Of a stretch of 64,000 nt of DNA, positions 45,401 through 51,660 are shown in pieces. The translations under genes and the position numbers were made by a program. This DNA comes from Mycobacterium kansasii ATCC 12478 (GTDB lineage Bacteria; Actinomycetota; Actinomycetes; Mycobacteriales; Mycobacteriaceae): assembly GCF_000157895.3 (NCBI RefSeq), contig NC_022663.1, positions 4,464,001 through 4,528,000 on the forward strand, in the 5' to 3' direction. The notes under the pieces were generated by a model. The model saw only the letters and a program-made list of their open reading frames with translations, did no database searches and had not been told where the DNA came from. Within the stretch, counting starts at the first letter, position 1. The number at the start of each line of letters is the position of its first letter.

Positions 45401-46159
45401 CGCGAGGAGTTCCGGTCATCGATCAAAGCGGCGCCGCCGTCCCCGAGGACGGCCGGCGGCGACCAGACCGTGGCGGTTCCCGCCGTGACCGCATGTATCG
45501 ACCTGGCGGAGTGGGATGCTTGTGCGAAAAGACTTGGCGCGAACAGCAACTCACTTGTGGGCGGGGTGGCCTGCAGGCTCGCGGTGCGGGCCGGACGGGT
45601 TCAGGGCGACGGAACGGTCACCCTACGATTCGTGGTGTCGCTTCGGACCGAAGGCGACACCCGCGGCAATGCGCTGACCGCTGTCGACGTCGCCGTCGAC
45701 CCCGAGCACGCGGCGAGGAACCTCGGGGAGATGCACGCCAAGATCACTCGAGCGGTCCTCGAAGCGATGGAGGATTCCGACAACGAGTTGCTGGCACCGC
45801 TGCCGCTGGCCGCGGTGACGCCGACGTGGGTGGCCAGGAGGCTCCTCGGGATGGCGGCGGGTGGTCCCGGCCTTCCCGTCACGTGCTCCAATGTCGGTGA
45901 TCTGCCCCCGGCCGCCAACCGGCCCGACGGCACCGATGCCGACTCGGCGTACATGCGACAGATCGAGCCCAATATCACCAGGAACGAACTCGAGGGCACG
46001 GGCGGACGAATGCTGCTGAGTTCGGGGCGCAGCCGCGGGAAGATGCGCATCGGAGTCTCTGCTTATCTTGTCGGGCGCTCGAATACCAAAGATGAGCTGC
46101 GGGAGCTGGTGTCGCGTACGTTGGCGGAATTCGATCTGAACGCCGAGATCGATTGCTAG
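36416..46159 (+). CDS. FAAL-ACP-KS-AT-DH-ER-KR-ACP-acyltransferase fusion polyketide synthase
   Basis: 3,247 residues; the GTG start at 36416 aligns RENSIPAVLQERASSRPNETAF with FadD26. Domains: FAAL 1-575 (YLQYTSGSTRTPAG, SYGLAEATVY, WLRTGDLG); ACP1 (GFDS, S651); KS from about 708 (C878, H1013, H1053); AT (GHSQGE, S1346; YASH 1446-1449, the methylmalonyl-CoA type); DH (H1656 in HRVGDVVVLP, D1822); ER (SAAGGVGQAAI near 2250); KR (TGGTGMLGG near 2435, LDD motif, Y2581); ACP2 (S2742); then about 440 residues of PapA/condensation-like acyltransferase with H2930-AVV-D2934. It should load a fatty acid as an acyl-adenylate, extend it with methylmalonyl-CoA, fully reduce it, and pass the methyl-branched acyl chain to an alcohol or amine. 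Mycobacterial systems usually encode FadD, Pks and Pap separately. Whether it iterates is unknown. Confidence 0.93.
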   Translation: MRENSIPAVLQERASSRPNETAFTFVDYEQDRAGVAESLTWSQLYRRTRNVAQELNARGSTGDRAVILAPQGLEYVLAFLGALQAGQIAVPLSMPLGGASDERVSAVLRDAYPSTILTTSAVAGTIAECVRSEAGDRGAPSLIEVDLLDLDSQNALGAEAPNLPDIAYLQYTSGSTRTPAGVEISHKNIHVNVEQILSSLYRERGEVAPPDTTVVSWLPFFHDMGLVLGIAIPILGGFAGVLTSPAAFLQRPARWMQLTASNSSVFTGGPNIAFELAAAKTSDDDMAGLDLGDVRNIVSGAERVQPATLRRFAKRFAAFNLDPRVLRPSYGLAEATVYVASRESDQPPLAVNFESEELTAGRAKRCASGDGTPLVSYGMPRSPMVRIVDPDTRIECPEGTVGEIWAHGDNVSTGYWQKPQETERTFGATLVTPSAGTPEGPWLRTGDLGVVSEGELFIIGRIKDLLIVYGRNHSPDDIEATIQEITGGRCVAIAVPDDDGVEKLVTIVEFKSRGDSDEAMHLMSVVRREITSRISKSQGLSVADLVLVPPHSIPLTTSGKVRRRDCLHLYLRDEFTRLDGQTRRPEKRVAQDSATSAAADMTLAQRLRTLRRQQDELLLGMVCSQSATVLGYPSPEDIDPECAFQDLGFDSVKATELLDRLNTVTGLALPPTLAFDYPTPAALAAHLGQLLSGSVAAAAPVQPQVATNEPVAVVGMACRFPGGADSAAALWDLVAGGAEAVGEFPTDRGWDLANLFDPDPDAVGKTYTRAGAFLADASGFDAEFFGISAREAQTMDPQQRLLLEVCWEALETSRIDPAALVGSETGVFVGAWSQQYGGDGSDGAEGYAMTGTSTSVASGRVAYALGLQGPAITVDTACSSSLVAAHLACQSLRNGECGLALAGGVTVMTTPAVFTEFSRQRGLAADGRCKAFAAAADGTGWGEGAAVLVLERLGDAHRNNHPVLAVIAGSAINQDGASNGLTAPNGPAQQRVITQAVANAGIGLDEVDVVEAHGTGTTLGDPIEAGALIATYGAARGPEHPLWLGSIKSNIGHTQAAAGVAGMIKMIAALNHDTLPVTRNVDRPSPHIDWSAGTVRLLTEAVPWPLADHPRTAAVSSFGISGTNAHLILRQAPTPVAEPAQPRPAAARTEDGAEVGPPRLPLWPVSARTRAALCAQADRLHQLLVCHPDLDLTDVAYSLASTRTHHPYRAVVTVPADSTDPRAELVAALEALSADQPHPQLVHNHQRATSAAKTVFVFPGQGGQYPGMAAQLYGRHPTFSAAIDECDQALGACTGWSVRAVLRGEPGAPSLDRVDVVQPMLFAVMVSLARTLISYGIEPDAVIGHSQGEIAAAYVAGVFTLEQAAKIVALRSAALAELSGAGAMASVLLAADDVDARLQSYGDALAVAAVNGPTHTIISGGPEAMARFIADCEADNVQIRSITVDYASHCAQVEPLRERLLDELAGLTPKPGRIALHSTVHGVMSDQPLDTTTMTADYWYANVRQPVRFYDSIKHLLAAAEQVFVEVSPHPVLAPALADILAGTAGRPGSAVIPTLHRERPDLDTLTATLARLHVHGQSPAWPALYPHARQVELPTYPFQHHRYWLTPRSGTDAAGLGLDQPQHPLLGAITTLADRDEVIATGRVVLGSQAWLAAHRVGDVVVLPATGFVDLVLGVGDYVGCPVIDELVLHTPLVLAEHTPTDIQISVADADGAGRRSVNVHARTGTDHRAEAGWVLHASGTLRPGQTAAGEPPVPALPATAVDVQRFYQQLADCGLHYDPPFCSVRGIGLQPGDPDHIYAEVALPAGTDITGYGMHPALLDAALHPIAAALGAGADAEPAVLRLPFVFSGVTLYATAATRLQVWLTRTGDDTFTLYASDPAGAPVIRIDTVVVRVLPDMATLSAPTTAAPSVPGLWELAWPPLSTAAAAAADRPHWEVVAEDLDALSTSLRNGPVRPDLDAVRPCPPVVLWSLAARQRPGDDADAVSSIHGLTRRALAGLQAWLARPDTSGTALVVLTCRAVAISPYDRAPDLAQAAVWALLHSAHNEYPGRIRLVDTDLAGASADTLLHLLATFAGTGGEPQLALRDGVAHIPRLTPARALTPPPTPHWQLITTGRGDLANLTLVPTPAPTTLGPGQIRVQIRAAGLNFHDVVVALAAISDEGLGAEAAGVVVDTADDVTDFAPGDAVMGLFPNNAFAPTATTDHRSVVAVPPGWSYPQAASVPAAYITAYSVLIDIAQVSAGQRVLIHSAAGGVGQAAIRIAAHLGAEVFATAHPAKHHILRGLGIPEDHIASSRTLDFGDTFAAAGGGRGMDVVLNSLRGEFVDASLHLVAPGGRFVEIGKTDIRSAADVAQTHPGLSYHAYDLSAATPEQVQHAWAGVRELISGGVIAPLPVTRYGLLRAPQAFRDMSQARHTGKIVLTPPAVLDPQGTVLITGGTGMLGGLFAEHLITGYGARRLLLTSRRGASTPEAVELAQRLQGLGADVTISACDCANPSELAALIGSIPAEHPLTAVIHAAGVLDDAVTSQLTAQQLDNVLAAKADSAWYLHQLTANTELAAFVLFSSAAGVLGAPGQANYAAANAVLDALARERPAAISLAWGYWQPSSGMTGDLDTRDRTRLTRSGMVPITAGQGLALFDAALSQQHPNLIPAPLGTRALSALARENSLPPILSALVTARPQAAAADSRALAARLAGLAPERQHDMLANLVITATAAVLAHPDPAAMDPEQPFKDLGIDSLSALELRNTLSAQTGVALPATVTFDHPSPAMLAAHLADLLRVTAVPAGPAAEVATGDAEPVDNRLAYLDQAAFLGLRAGHVSLLQVTWIYDRAVDLDGLRRFHRNLGRGLLGRRIERSPVPFARDHWVLAPAPAEIDFVATPRRRSDVGAWVDERARRPVDPEWGPAWHLGVLPLEDGGTAISLVASHAVVDAIAFGQAIVDAAEGRTRDLGYLPAGSRTLRRALRADLRQTVEELPDVLHAVGGVVRRLRRDREEFRSSIKAAPPSPRTAGGDQTVAVPAVTACIDLAEWDACAKRLGANSNSLVGGVACRLAVRAGRVQGDGTVTLRFVVSLRTEGDTRGNALTAVDVAVDPEHAARNLGEMHAKITRAVLEAMEDSDNELLAPLPLAAVTPTWVARRLLGMAAGGPGLPVTCSNVGDLPPAANRPDGTDADSAYMRQIEPNITRNELEGTGGRMLLSSGRSRGKMRIGVSAYLVGRSNTKDELRELVSRTLAEFDLNAEIDC

Positions 46160-46353
46160 TCCTGGCGCGAAAAGTGTTTGAAAACGGTGATATCGACGCT
46201 GGCATATGGACTGTGGGAACTGCGATGGGACTGATCAACGACATCCCGACCGTCGGTGACTTGGTTGCCCGCATTGTCGAGGAGGCCGCAGAATTGATGA
46301 GCAACCGGCTCGCCGGCATGATCATTTCGGGCCGGTCCACGGTCACGAGATGA
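46160..46353 (+). pseudogene. C-terminal fragment of a nitronate monooxygenase
   Basis: Directly after the PKS stop, one frame reads ARKVFENGDIDAGIWTVG, then LINDIPTVGDLVARIVEEAAEL and MSNRLAGMI. This is the C-terminal end of the nitronate monooxygenase/2-nitropropane dioxygenase family (GDIDAG-W-G...DIPT...L-RI). The FMN-barrel body and the N terminus are absent, and no matching sequence is seen in the gap left of the PKS. It is best read as a remnant left when the PKS gene was inserted or by a deletion. A further stretch to 46474 carries only a weak GTG-initiated 43-codon frame. Confidence 0.75.
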
Positions 46354-46474
46354 GAGTGGACACACGTGCATAAGGCCGGGAACGCGGTTGCCGCAAAGGA
46401 ATTCGACGACAACGCGCTTACCCGGCGGCTTATCGCGGCTTCGCCACTGCGGACGTCGCACCGCCGGCCCGTGG

Positions 46475-46846
46475 TCAGTTGGTCAGCCGTACGGTGATGG
46501 TGACCCCTCCCTTCGCGTCCCGCCGAGCGATCGCATGCCCGGCGCGTTCGGTTCCGTCGAGCCGCAACGTCAGTGGCCCGCCGTTGCCTAGAAAGTTTCG
46601 CCACCATGTCTTGGCCTCGGGCATGTTCACGCTGATGACGATCTCGTCGCCGGTGCGGCGGTATGCCACCGGGATGGTGAACGGGCGCCCGGAACGCCGT
46701 CCGGTATAGCTGAGCATGGCGATGTTGCGGTTCAGCAGCCCGCCGAAGCGTGGCGAGGTGGCCACCGCGGCCACCGGTACGTTGAATAGCGGCGCGGCGC
46801 GCATGAGGAGCCGCCCAAGCGTTTCCGGTCGTACGATCACGATCAC
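46475..46846 (-). CDS. Deazaflavin (F420)-dependent nitroreductase-family protein
   Basis: About 123 residues of the DUF385/Ddn-like split-barrel family, which uses F420 for reduction in mycobacteria. The typical core is present: NIAMLSYTGRRSGRPFTIPVAYRRTGDEIVI, then AKTWWRNFLGNGGPLTLRLDGTERAG. The start is uncertain; GTG at 46846 (VIVIVRPETLGRLLMRA) is preferred, because the longer frame to 46921 overlaps the DUF1772 gene and adds unrelated residues. It lies downstream of the DUF1772 gene and probably shares its TetR-controlled promoter. Confidence 0.75.
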   Translation of the reverse strand: MIVIVRPETLGRLLMRAAPLFNVPVAAVATSPRFGGLLNRNIAMLSYTGRRSGRPFTIPVAYRRTGDEIVISVNMPEAKTWWRNFLGNGGPLTLRLDGTERAGHAIARRDAKGGVTITVRLTN

Positions 46847-46899
46847 TATCCCTTCAGTGCCGGACGGTGCGGGTATGGATCTTTGGGGCACATCTTGGC

Positions 46900-47370
46900 T
46901 CAGACAACCAGCGTGAGGCACAACGCTGCCAGTGCGAGACCCTGCAGGACGGCGCGAGCATCAATGATGCGATCCCAAGTGGACTGCAGCGCGCGGGCAT
47001 TCGCTGGGACCCGGCCGCTGGCTGCGGCGGCGGTGAGCTGGCGGTTGATCGGCGCGCTGACCCGCACATAGAGCGCAATCCAGGCCAGCAGCACCGCCAC
47101 GGCGGACACCGCCAAAATGGCTTGGGTCCATTGGCCGGCCACTGCGAACAATGTCGCACTGGCGACGGCGGCCCCGCCGCCGAGAACACCGGGTACGGGC
47201 ATGCGCCGGTCGCCGTAGCGATGCACGTTGCCCATCACCGCCACCAGAGCGCGATCGTCAACAGCGGCCAATGCTGGTCGCTGGACGAGTGCGCAGAACA
47301 CGTCGGTGCCAAAAACAACCGCGGTAGCCAGTACTGATGTCAATGCCAGCATTGTGGCGAGCTCGATCAC
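46900..47370 (-). CDS. DUF1772 (anthrone oxygenase-like) membrane protein
   Basis: 156-residue four-helix membrane protein of the DUF1772 family. Helices are MLALTSVLATAVVFGTDVFCALV, GVLGGGAAVASATLFAVAGQW, AILAVSAVAVLLAWIALYVRV, and VLQGLALAALCLTLVV, with the family-type APINRQL after the third. Some relatives are called anthrone oxygenases; activity here is unknown. The start codon is GTG at 47370. It diverges from a TetR gene across repeated GCTAGC sequences and is likely repressed by that protein. Confidence 0.78.
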   Translation of the reverse strand: MIELATMLALTSVLATAVVFGTDVFCALVQRPALAAVDDRALVAVMGNVHRYGDRRMPVPGVLGGGAAVASATLFAVAGQWTQAILAVSAVAVLLAWIALYVRVSAPINRQLTAAAASGRVPANARALQSTWDRIIDARAVLQGLALAALCLTLVV

Positions 47371-47394
47371 GGCAGCGCCCCCTCTCCAGCCGTA

Positions 47395-47470
47395 GTGCTA
47401 GCAATGCTAGCGATTCCGCGGAGTAATGTCAATAGCATCGCTAGCTAATCTAGCCGTGCTAGTATCGCCC
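47395..47470. promoter_or_regulatory. TetR operator region with repeated GCTAGC
   Basis: GCTAGCGAT (47406-47414) and ATCGCTAGC (47437-47445) are a perfect 9-bp inverted repeat. Further CTAGC copies lie at 47397-47402 and near 47450. They sit between the divergent DUF1772 and TetR starts, the usual place of an autoregulatory TetR operator. Confidence 0.6.
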
Positions 47471-48142
47471 ATGGCCGTCAATGAACGCCGAGTTCGCGAG
47501 CAAGCCGCACGTCGTCGACTGATCATCAGTACCGCGCGTCAACTGGCGGAAGCCGAAGGCTGGGACGCTGTTACCACGCGCCGGCTTTCCGACGCGATCG
47601 AATACAGCCAGCCGGTGTTGTATAAGCACTTCTCGGGCATGGATCACCTCGCTGAGGCCGTGGCGATCGACGGGTTCGGCGAACTGGCCGAGGTGCTCTC
47701 GGCTGCCCGTCGCGGGAGACGCGCACCCAAAGCGGCGCTGAAACGAATCGCGAATGCCTACATCGACTTCGCCGACAGTAATCCCGCGCTCTACGACGCA
47801 ATGTTCATCCGCGCAACGACATTGCGATTCGCCGACGCAGACACCCCACCAGAATTGTCGAACGCGTTCCGCGAGCTACGCCAAGCAGTCGCAGAATTTG
47901 CAGATCGGCAGGACGTCGACACCCTCGCGGAGGTGCTGTGGGCCGCGCTGCACGGACTAGTCACGCTCAACCGCGGCGGCCGGTTACGACCGGGACACCA
48001 CGCCGCTCGAGTCGAACTCCTAATAAACCAGTTCACTCAATCCGCCCAAACCCGTCGTCGCTCTCCGGGCCTGCTAATCCCAAGTGACGCAACACCACCC
48101 GGACGTCAGGACAGCGTTGCTCGCACACACACCGTAACGTAG
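47471..48142 (+). CDS. TetR-family repressor
   Basis: 223-residue TetR regulator. The N-terminal helix-turn-helix spans about residues 10-55 (RRRLIISTARQLAEAEGWDAVTTRRLSDAIEYSQPVLYKHFSGMDHLAEAV). The C-terminal WHG-like domain contains AYIDFADSNPALYDAMF and LAEVLWAALHGLVTL. The ATG at 47471 (MAVNERRVREQAARRR) was chosen because the earlier ATG at 47426 falls inside the operator repeats; the message may be leaderless. Its 3' end overlaps the convergent methyltransferase gene by 37 bp. Confidence 0.85.
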   Translation: MAVNERRVREQAARRRLIISTARQLAEAEGWDAVTTRRLSDAIEYSQPVLYKHFSGMDHLAEAVAIDGFGELAEVLSAARRGRRAPKAALKRIANAYIDFADSNPALYDAMFIRATTLRFADADTPPELSNAFRELRQAVAEFADRQDVDTLAEVLWAALHGLVTLNRGGRLRPGHHAARVELLINQFTQSAQTRRRSPGLLIPSDATPPGRQDSVARTHTVT

Positions 48143-48840
48143 GGCAACGCAAGGCCGTTCGCGTTCGCCAGCGCCGGGTGGGTGGCGAGCAACTGACGCA
48201 CCTGGCCGAGTGTCTTAGTGCGCACTTTCGCCGGTGAGGTGATGCAGTAGGTGCGAGACGCCACCAAATCGATCAATGCTTGCGGCGTAAGGTAATTGGT
48301 CCACTCGACCTGACAACGTTCCACGTCGGTGAACGGTTCGGGCAACGTCGCTTTGTCGCGCGCGGGGTCGCCGTCCCGTCCGATGATGTCGCCCAGCTCG
48401 CGGACCCAGCCGAGCCGCTCGTCGCGGGTGTTCCACACCAAACCCAGCCGCCCACCCGGCCGTAGCACCCGCGCGACCTCGGGGATGGCCCGCGTGGGAT
48501 CCACCCAATGCCAGGCCTGGGCCACCAGCACGGCGTCGACGCTGTTGTCTTCCAACGGAATCTCTTCCGCCGTGCCCAGCAACGCCAGCGTTTTCGGTAG
48601 TGAGGCACGCAGCACCTCGAGCATCTCGGGAATCGGGTCGACGGCCACCACGTCCAGACCGCGCTCGACCAGCCGGGTGGTCAGCTTGCCGGTACCGGCG
48701 CCCAGATCAAGGACGTTGCGGGCACCGGTCGGCAGCAGCCAGTCGATGGCCTCCGGCGGATAGGAGGGGCGGCCCCGCTCGTAGGCGGCTGCTGCCGAGC
48801 CGAATGACAGCGATGGGTCCTGGCTGGACCGGGTCACCAT
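48106..48840 (-). CDS. SAM-dependent class I methyltransferase (Rv3342-like)
   Basis: 244-residue methyltransferase. Motif I is NVLDLGAGTGKLTTRLVERG at about 42-61, followed by VAVDPIPEMLEVLR, the UbiE/Methyltransf_11 motifs AEEIPLEDNSVDAVLVAQAWHWVD and EVARVLRPGGRLGLVWNTRD. The substrate is unknown. Its start overlaps the end of metX by 7 bp, so it is probably the last gene of the metY-metX operon, as in M. tuberculosis (Rv3340-Rv3342), where it would use the SAM supplied by that pathway. Confidence 0.88.
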   Translation of the reverse strand: MVTRSSQDPSLSFGSAAAAYERGRPSYPPEAIDWLLPTGARNVLDLGAGTGKLTTRLVERGLDVVAVDPIPEMLEVLRASLPKTLALLGTAEEIPLEDNSVDAVLVAQAWHWVDPTRAIPEVARVLRPGGRLGLVWNTRDERLGWVRELGDIIGRDGDPARDKATLPEPFTDVERCQVEWTNYLTPQALIDLVASRTYCITSPAKVRTKTLGQVRQLLATHPALANANGLALPYVTVCVRATLS

Positions 48841-49985
48841 GAACGCACACCCCGATAGTCGGCTTGATGATCGGCCAATTGCAGTGTCTGGCGGATCAAT
48901 TCGCCGACGGCCTCAATCTCGATGAGGAAGCCGTCGTGCCCGCAGGCCGAGTCGACAACGCGCAACCCGGCGCAGCCGGGCAGCAACTCGGCCAGTTCTT
49001 GTTGCAAGCGCAGTGGATAGAGGCGGTCGGAGGTGATACCACCGACCACGACGGGCACCGGACATCCGCGCAGTGCCGCAGCGACCCCGCCGCGCCCACG
49101 ACCGACGTCGTGGCTGTTGAGGGTCTCGGTCAACGCCACATAGCTACCGGCGTCGAATCGGGACAACAGCTTGTCCCCCTGGTGTTCCAGGTAGCTCTGG
49201 ACCGCGTAGCGTCCGCCGTCGGCGGGGTCTTCGCCGTCTTGACCGCGGTTGGCGAACCGGTTGTCGAGCTCGGTCTCGCCGCGGTAGGTCAGGTGGGCAA
49301 AGCGCCGGGCGATCTTCAGTCCCGCCTCGGGCTTGCGGCCCGTGTCGTGGTAGTCGCCGCCCTGCCAATTCGGGTCGGCCTTGATGGCCTCGATCTGGGT
49401 TGTCTGCGTGCCGATCTGGTCCGCGGTGGCACGCGCGCCGACGGCCAGCAGCAGTGCCGAGCGCACCCGGTCGGGGTGGCCGACAATCCATTCCAGCGCA
49501 CGGGCCCCGCCCATCGATCCGCCGACCACGGCGGCCACCTGGGTGATGCCCAACGCGGCCAGTGCCGCCATGTCGGCCTCCACCTGGTCGCGTACCGTGA
49601 TCGTCGGAAACCTTGAGCCCCACGGTTTTCCGTCGCGCGCAAGCGAGCTTGGCCCGGTGGAGCCGCGGCAACCGCCCAGCACATTGGTGGCCACCGCGCA
49701 CCAGCGGTCGGTGTCGATCGGAGCGCCCGGCCCGGCCACCCCGTCCCACCAGCCGGGGGTGGGGTGCCCCGGCCCGGCGGGTCCGGTGATGTGCGAATCG
49801 CCGGTGAGGGCGTGCAGCACCACCACGACGTTGTCGCGGTTGGGCGACAACTTGCCCCAACGCTGTACGGCGATGCAGACGTCGTCGATCACCGCACCGC
49901 TTTCCAGGCGCAGCGAGCCGATGTCGACCAGACCGATCTCACCTTCGGCGGGCAGCGTCTGGGTGGGCACGTCGGAGATCGTCAC
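48834..49985 (-). CDS. metX: Homoserine O-acetyltransferase MetX
   Basis: Transfers acetyl from acetyl-CoA to L-homoserine, committing it to methionine synthesis. 383 residues, alpha/beta-hydrolase fold; the nucleophile elbow is VVGGSMGGARALEWI, with the catalytic His in DSACGHDGFLIE and the N-terminal hallmark VVVLHALTGDSHITGPAGPGHPTPGWWDG. It matches M. tuberculosis MetA/MetX (Rv3341, 379 aa). It is 11 bp downstream of metY and shares its SAM-IV riboswitch. Confidence 0.96.
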   Translation of the reverse strand: MTISDVPTQTLPAEGEIGLVDIGSLRLESGAVIDDVCIAVQRWGKLSPNRDNVVVVLHALTGDSHITGPAGPGHPTPGWWDGVAGPGAPIDTDRWCAVATNVLGGCRGSTGPSSLARDGKPWGSRFPTITVRDQVEADMAALAALGITQVAAVVGGSMGGARALEWIVGHPDRVRSALLLAVGARATADQIGTQTTQIEAIKADPNWQGGDYHDTGRKPEAGLKIARRFAHLTYRGETELDNRFANRGQDGEDPADGGRYAVQSYLEHQGDKLLSRFDAGSYVALTETLNSHDVGRGRGGVAAALRGCPVPVVVGGITSDRLYPLRLQQELAELLPGCAGLRVVDSACGHDGFLIEIEAVGELIRQTLQLADHQADYRGVRSW

Positions 49986-49996
49986 GTCAGAGCTCC

Positions 49997-51355
49997 TCAG
50001 AAGGCGGCCACGGCCTGCGACTCGCCGCTGAATTCGCTGAATCTTCGTGCCGCGGCAAAGCCCAGCTCGAGGTCGGCCAGGATGTCGTCGATACCCTCGA
50101 TCCCGACGGCCAACCGCACCAATCCCGGGCTGACGCCGGTGGACAGCTGCTCGGCGGGGCTCAGCTGGGCGTGGGTGGTGGATGCCGGGTGGATCACCAG
50201 CGAACGCACGTCACCGATGTTGGCGACGTGGCTGTGCAGTTTCAGCGCGTTGACGAAGGCCTTGCCGGCCTCGATACCACCGGCCAGCTCGAAGGACAGG
50301 ACAGCGCCGGTCCCCTTGGGCGCCAGCTTCTTTGCCCGCTCATACCACGGCGAACTGGGCAGCCCCGCGTAGTTGACCGACAGCACTTCGTCGCGGGCTT
50401 CTAAGAACTGGGCTACGCGTTGAGCGTTGGCGACGTGCCGCTCGATCCGCAGGCTCAACGTCTCCAGACCCTGGGCCACCAGGAAGGCGTTGAACGGCGA
50501 GGCCGCCGAACCCAGATCGCGAAGCAGCTGCACGCGAGCCTTGAGCGCGAACGCCGGCGGTCCCAGTTCGGCGAACACCACGCCGTGGTAACTGGGATCG
50601 GGGGTGGTGAATCCGGGGAAGCGGCCCTGCGTCCAGTCGAAAGTGCCGCCGTCGACGATCACACCGGCGATCGCGGCCCCGTGTCCGCCCAGGTATTTGG
50701 TGGCCGAGTGCACCACGATGTCGGCGCCCTGGGTGAACGGCTGGATCAGGTAGGGCGTGGCGATGGTGTTGTCGACGATCAGCGGCAAACCGTTGCGGTG
50801 AGCCACCTCGGCCACCCCGGGGGTGTCCAGGATGTCGATCTGCGGGTTGGAGATGGTCTCGGCGAAAAACGCCTTGGTGTTGGGCCGGACGGCGGCCTGC
50901 CAGGTGTCCAGATCGTCGGGATCCTCGACGAAGCTGACGTCGATGCCGAGCTTGGCCAGCGAATAGTGGAACAGGTTATAGGTGCCGCCGTACAGGCGCG
51001 GGCTGGACACGATGTGATCGCCGGCCCCGGCCAGGTTCAGGATCGCGAAGGTCTCCGCGGCCTGACCCGAGGACAGGAACAGTGCGGCCACCCCGCCTTC
51101 GAGGGCCGCGATGCGCTGCTCGACCACATCGGTGGTGGGGTTGCCGATCCGCGTGTAGATGTTGCCGGGCACCTCGAGCCCGAACAGGGCGGCGGCATGC
51201 GCGGTGTTGTCGAAGGTGTACGACGTGGTCTGGTAGATCGGCAGGGCCCGCGCATTGGTGGCGGAGTCGGGCTGCTGGCCGGCGTGGATCTGCTTGGTCT
51301 CGAATGACCAGTGCGCGGCCGGATCGGCCTCGGTGCTGCTGTTTTCGGCGCTCAT
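49997..51355 (-). CDS. metY: O-acetylhomoserine sulfhydrylase MetY
   Basis: PLP-dependent Cys/Met metabolism enzyme making homocysteine from O-acetylhomoserine and sulfide. 452 residues, with TKQIHAGQQPDSATNARALPIYQTTSY at the N terminus, PLP-site sequence SATKYLGGHGAAIAGVIVDGG (lysine of SATK), and SGQAAETFAILNLAGAGDHIV. It is named metC in M. tuberculosis (Rv3340). The ATG at 51355 is preferred to the GTG at 51364 because AGGGAG lies 8 bases upstream of it. That Shine-Dalgarno is itself in a small hairpin downstream of the riboswitch. Confidence 0.95.
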   Translation of the reverse strand: MSAENSSTEADPAAHWSFETKQIHAGQQPDSATNARALPIYQTTSYTFDNTAHAAALFGLEVPGNIYTRIGNPTTDVVEQRIAALEGGVAALFLSSGQAAETFAILNLAGAGDHIVSSPRLYGGTYNLFHYSLAKLGIDVSFVEDPDDLDTWQAAVRPNTKAFFAETISNPQIDILDTPGVAEVAHRNGLPLIVDNTIATPYLIQPFTQGADIVVHSATKYLGGHGAAIAGVIVDGGTFDWTQGRFPGFTTPDPSYHGVVFAELGPPAFALKARVQLLRDLGSAASPFNAFLVAQGLETLSLRIERHVANAQRVAQFLEARDEVLSVNYAGLPSSPWYERAKKLAPKGTGAVLSFELAGGIEAGKAFVNALKLHSHVANIGDVRSLVIHPASTTHAQLSPAEQLSTGVSPGLVRLAVGIEGIDDILADLELGFAAARRFSEFSGESQAVAAF

Positions 51356-51365
51356 AGACGTCACT

Positions 51366-51381
51366 CCCTGTCAGCTCAGGG
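51366..51381 (-). promoter_or_regulatory. Hairpin covering the metY Shine-Dalgarno
   Basis: On the minus strand CCCTG and CAGGG pair around an AGCTGA loop, and the 3' arm contains most of the AGGGAG Shine-Dalgarno of metY. This is a plausible expression platform for translational control by the riboswitch above it. Confidence 0.5.
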
Positions 51382-51396
51382 GCCCGTCACGGCGGA

Positions 51397-51514
51397 CCCG
51401 CGCTTGCCGTGTAGCCGATTGTGGCTACTCAACCGGGTCATCACCCGGGGCACCCCACCGCGGTTGGAGGGTTGCCGGCCAGCAAGCCGGGGCTTGACGC
51501 TGGCGCTCATGACC
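51397..51514 (-). ncRNA. SAM-IV riboswitch upstream of metY-metX
   Basis: The minus strand reads GGTCATGAGCGCCAGCGTC, then AAGCCCCGGCTTGCTGGCCG, then GCAACCCTCC, a GGTGGGGTGCCCCGGGTGATGACC-type closing strand, a GTAGCCACAATCGGCTAC hairpin, and GGCAAGCGCGG as the pseudoknot partner. This order is that of the actinobacterial SAM-IV aptamer. It precedes metY, so high S-adenosylmethionine should shut down the methionine operon. Confidence 0.88.
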
Positions 51515-51660
51515 GCTTCGAAGCCTACCGTACGGCGACTGCTTCATGCCAACTGCGACTCGAACTCCGGCCCGGCCGGGCGGGTGACCGCTCCTAGTAA
51601 CCTGACCAGCAGAGCAACCGCTCGCCCCAAAGCTCACCAGGCTGGAGGATTCGGGCCCAC

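Noticed and set aside
46364..46495. GTG-initiated frame VHKAGNAVAAKEFDDNAL downstream of the nitronate monooxygenase fragment
   Set aside because: About 43 codons, no homology recognised, overlaps the end of the next gene; could be more decayed sequence.
47426..47470. Upstream ATG giving TetR 15 extra residues
   Set aside because: It lies within the putative operator repeats and adds non-conserved residues.
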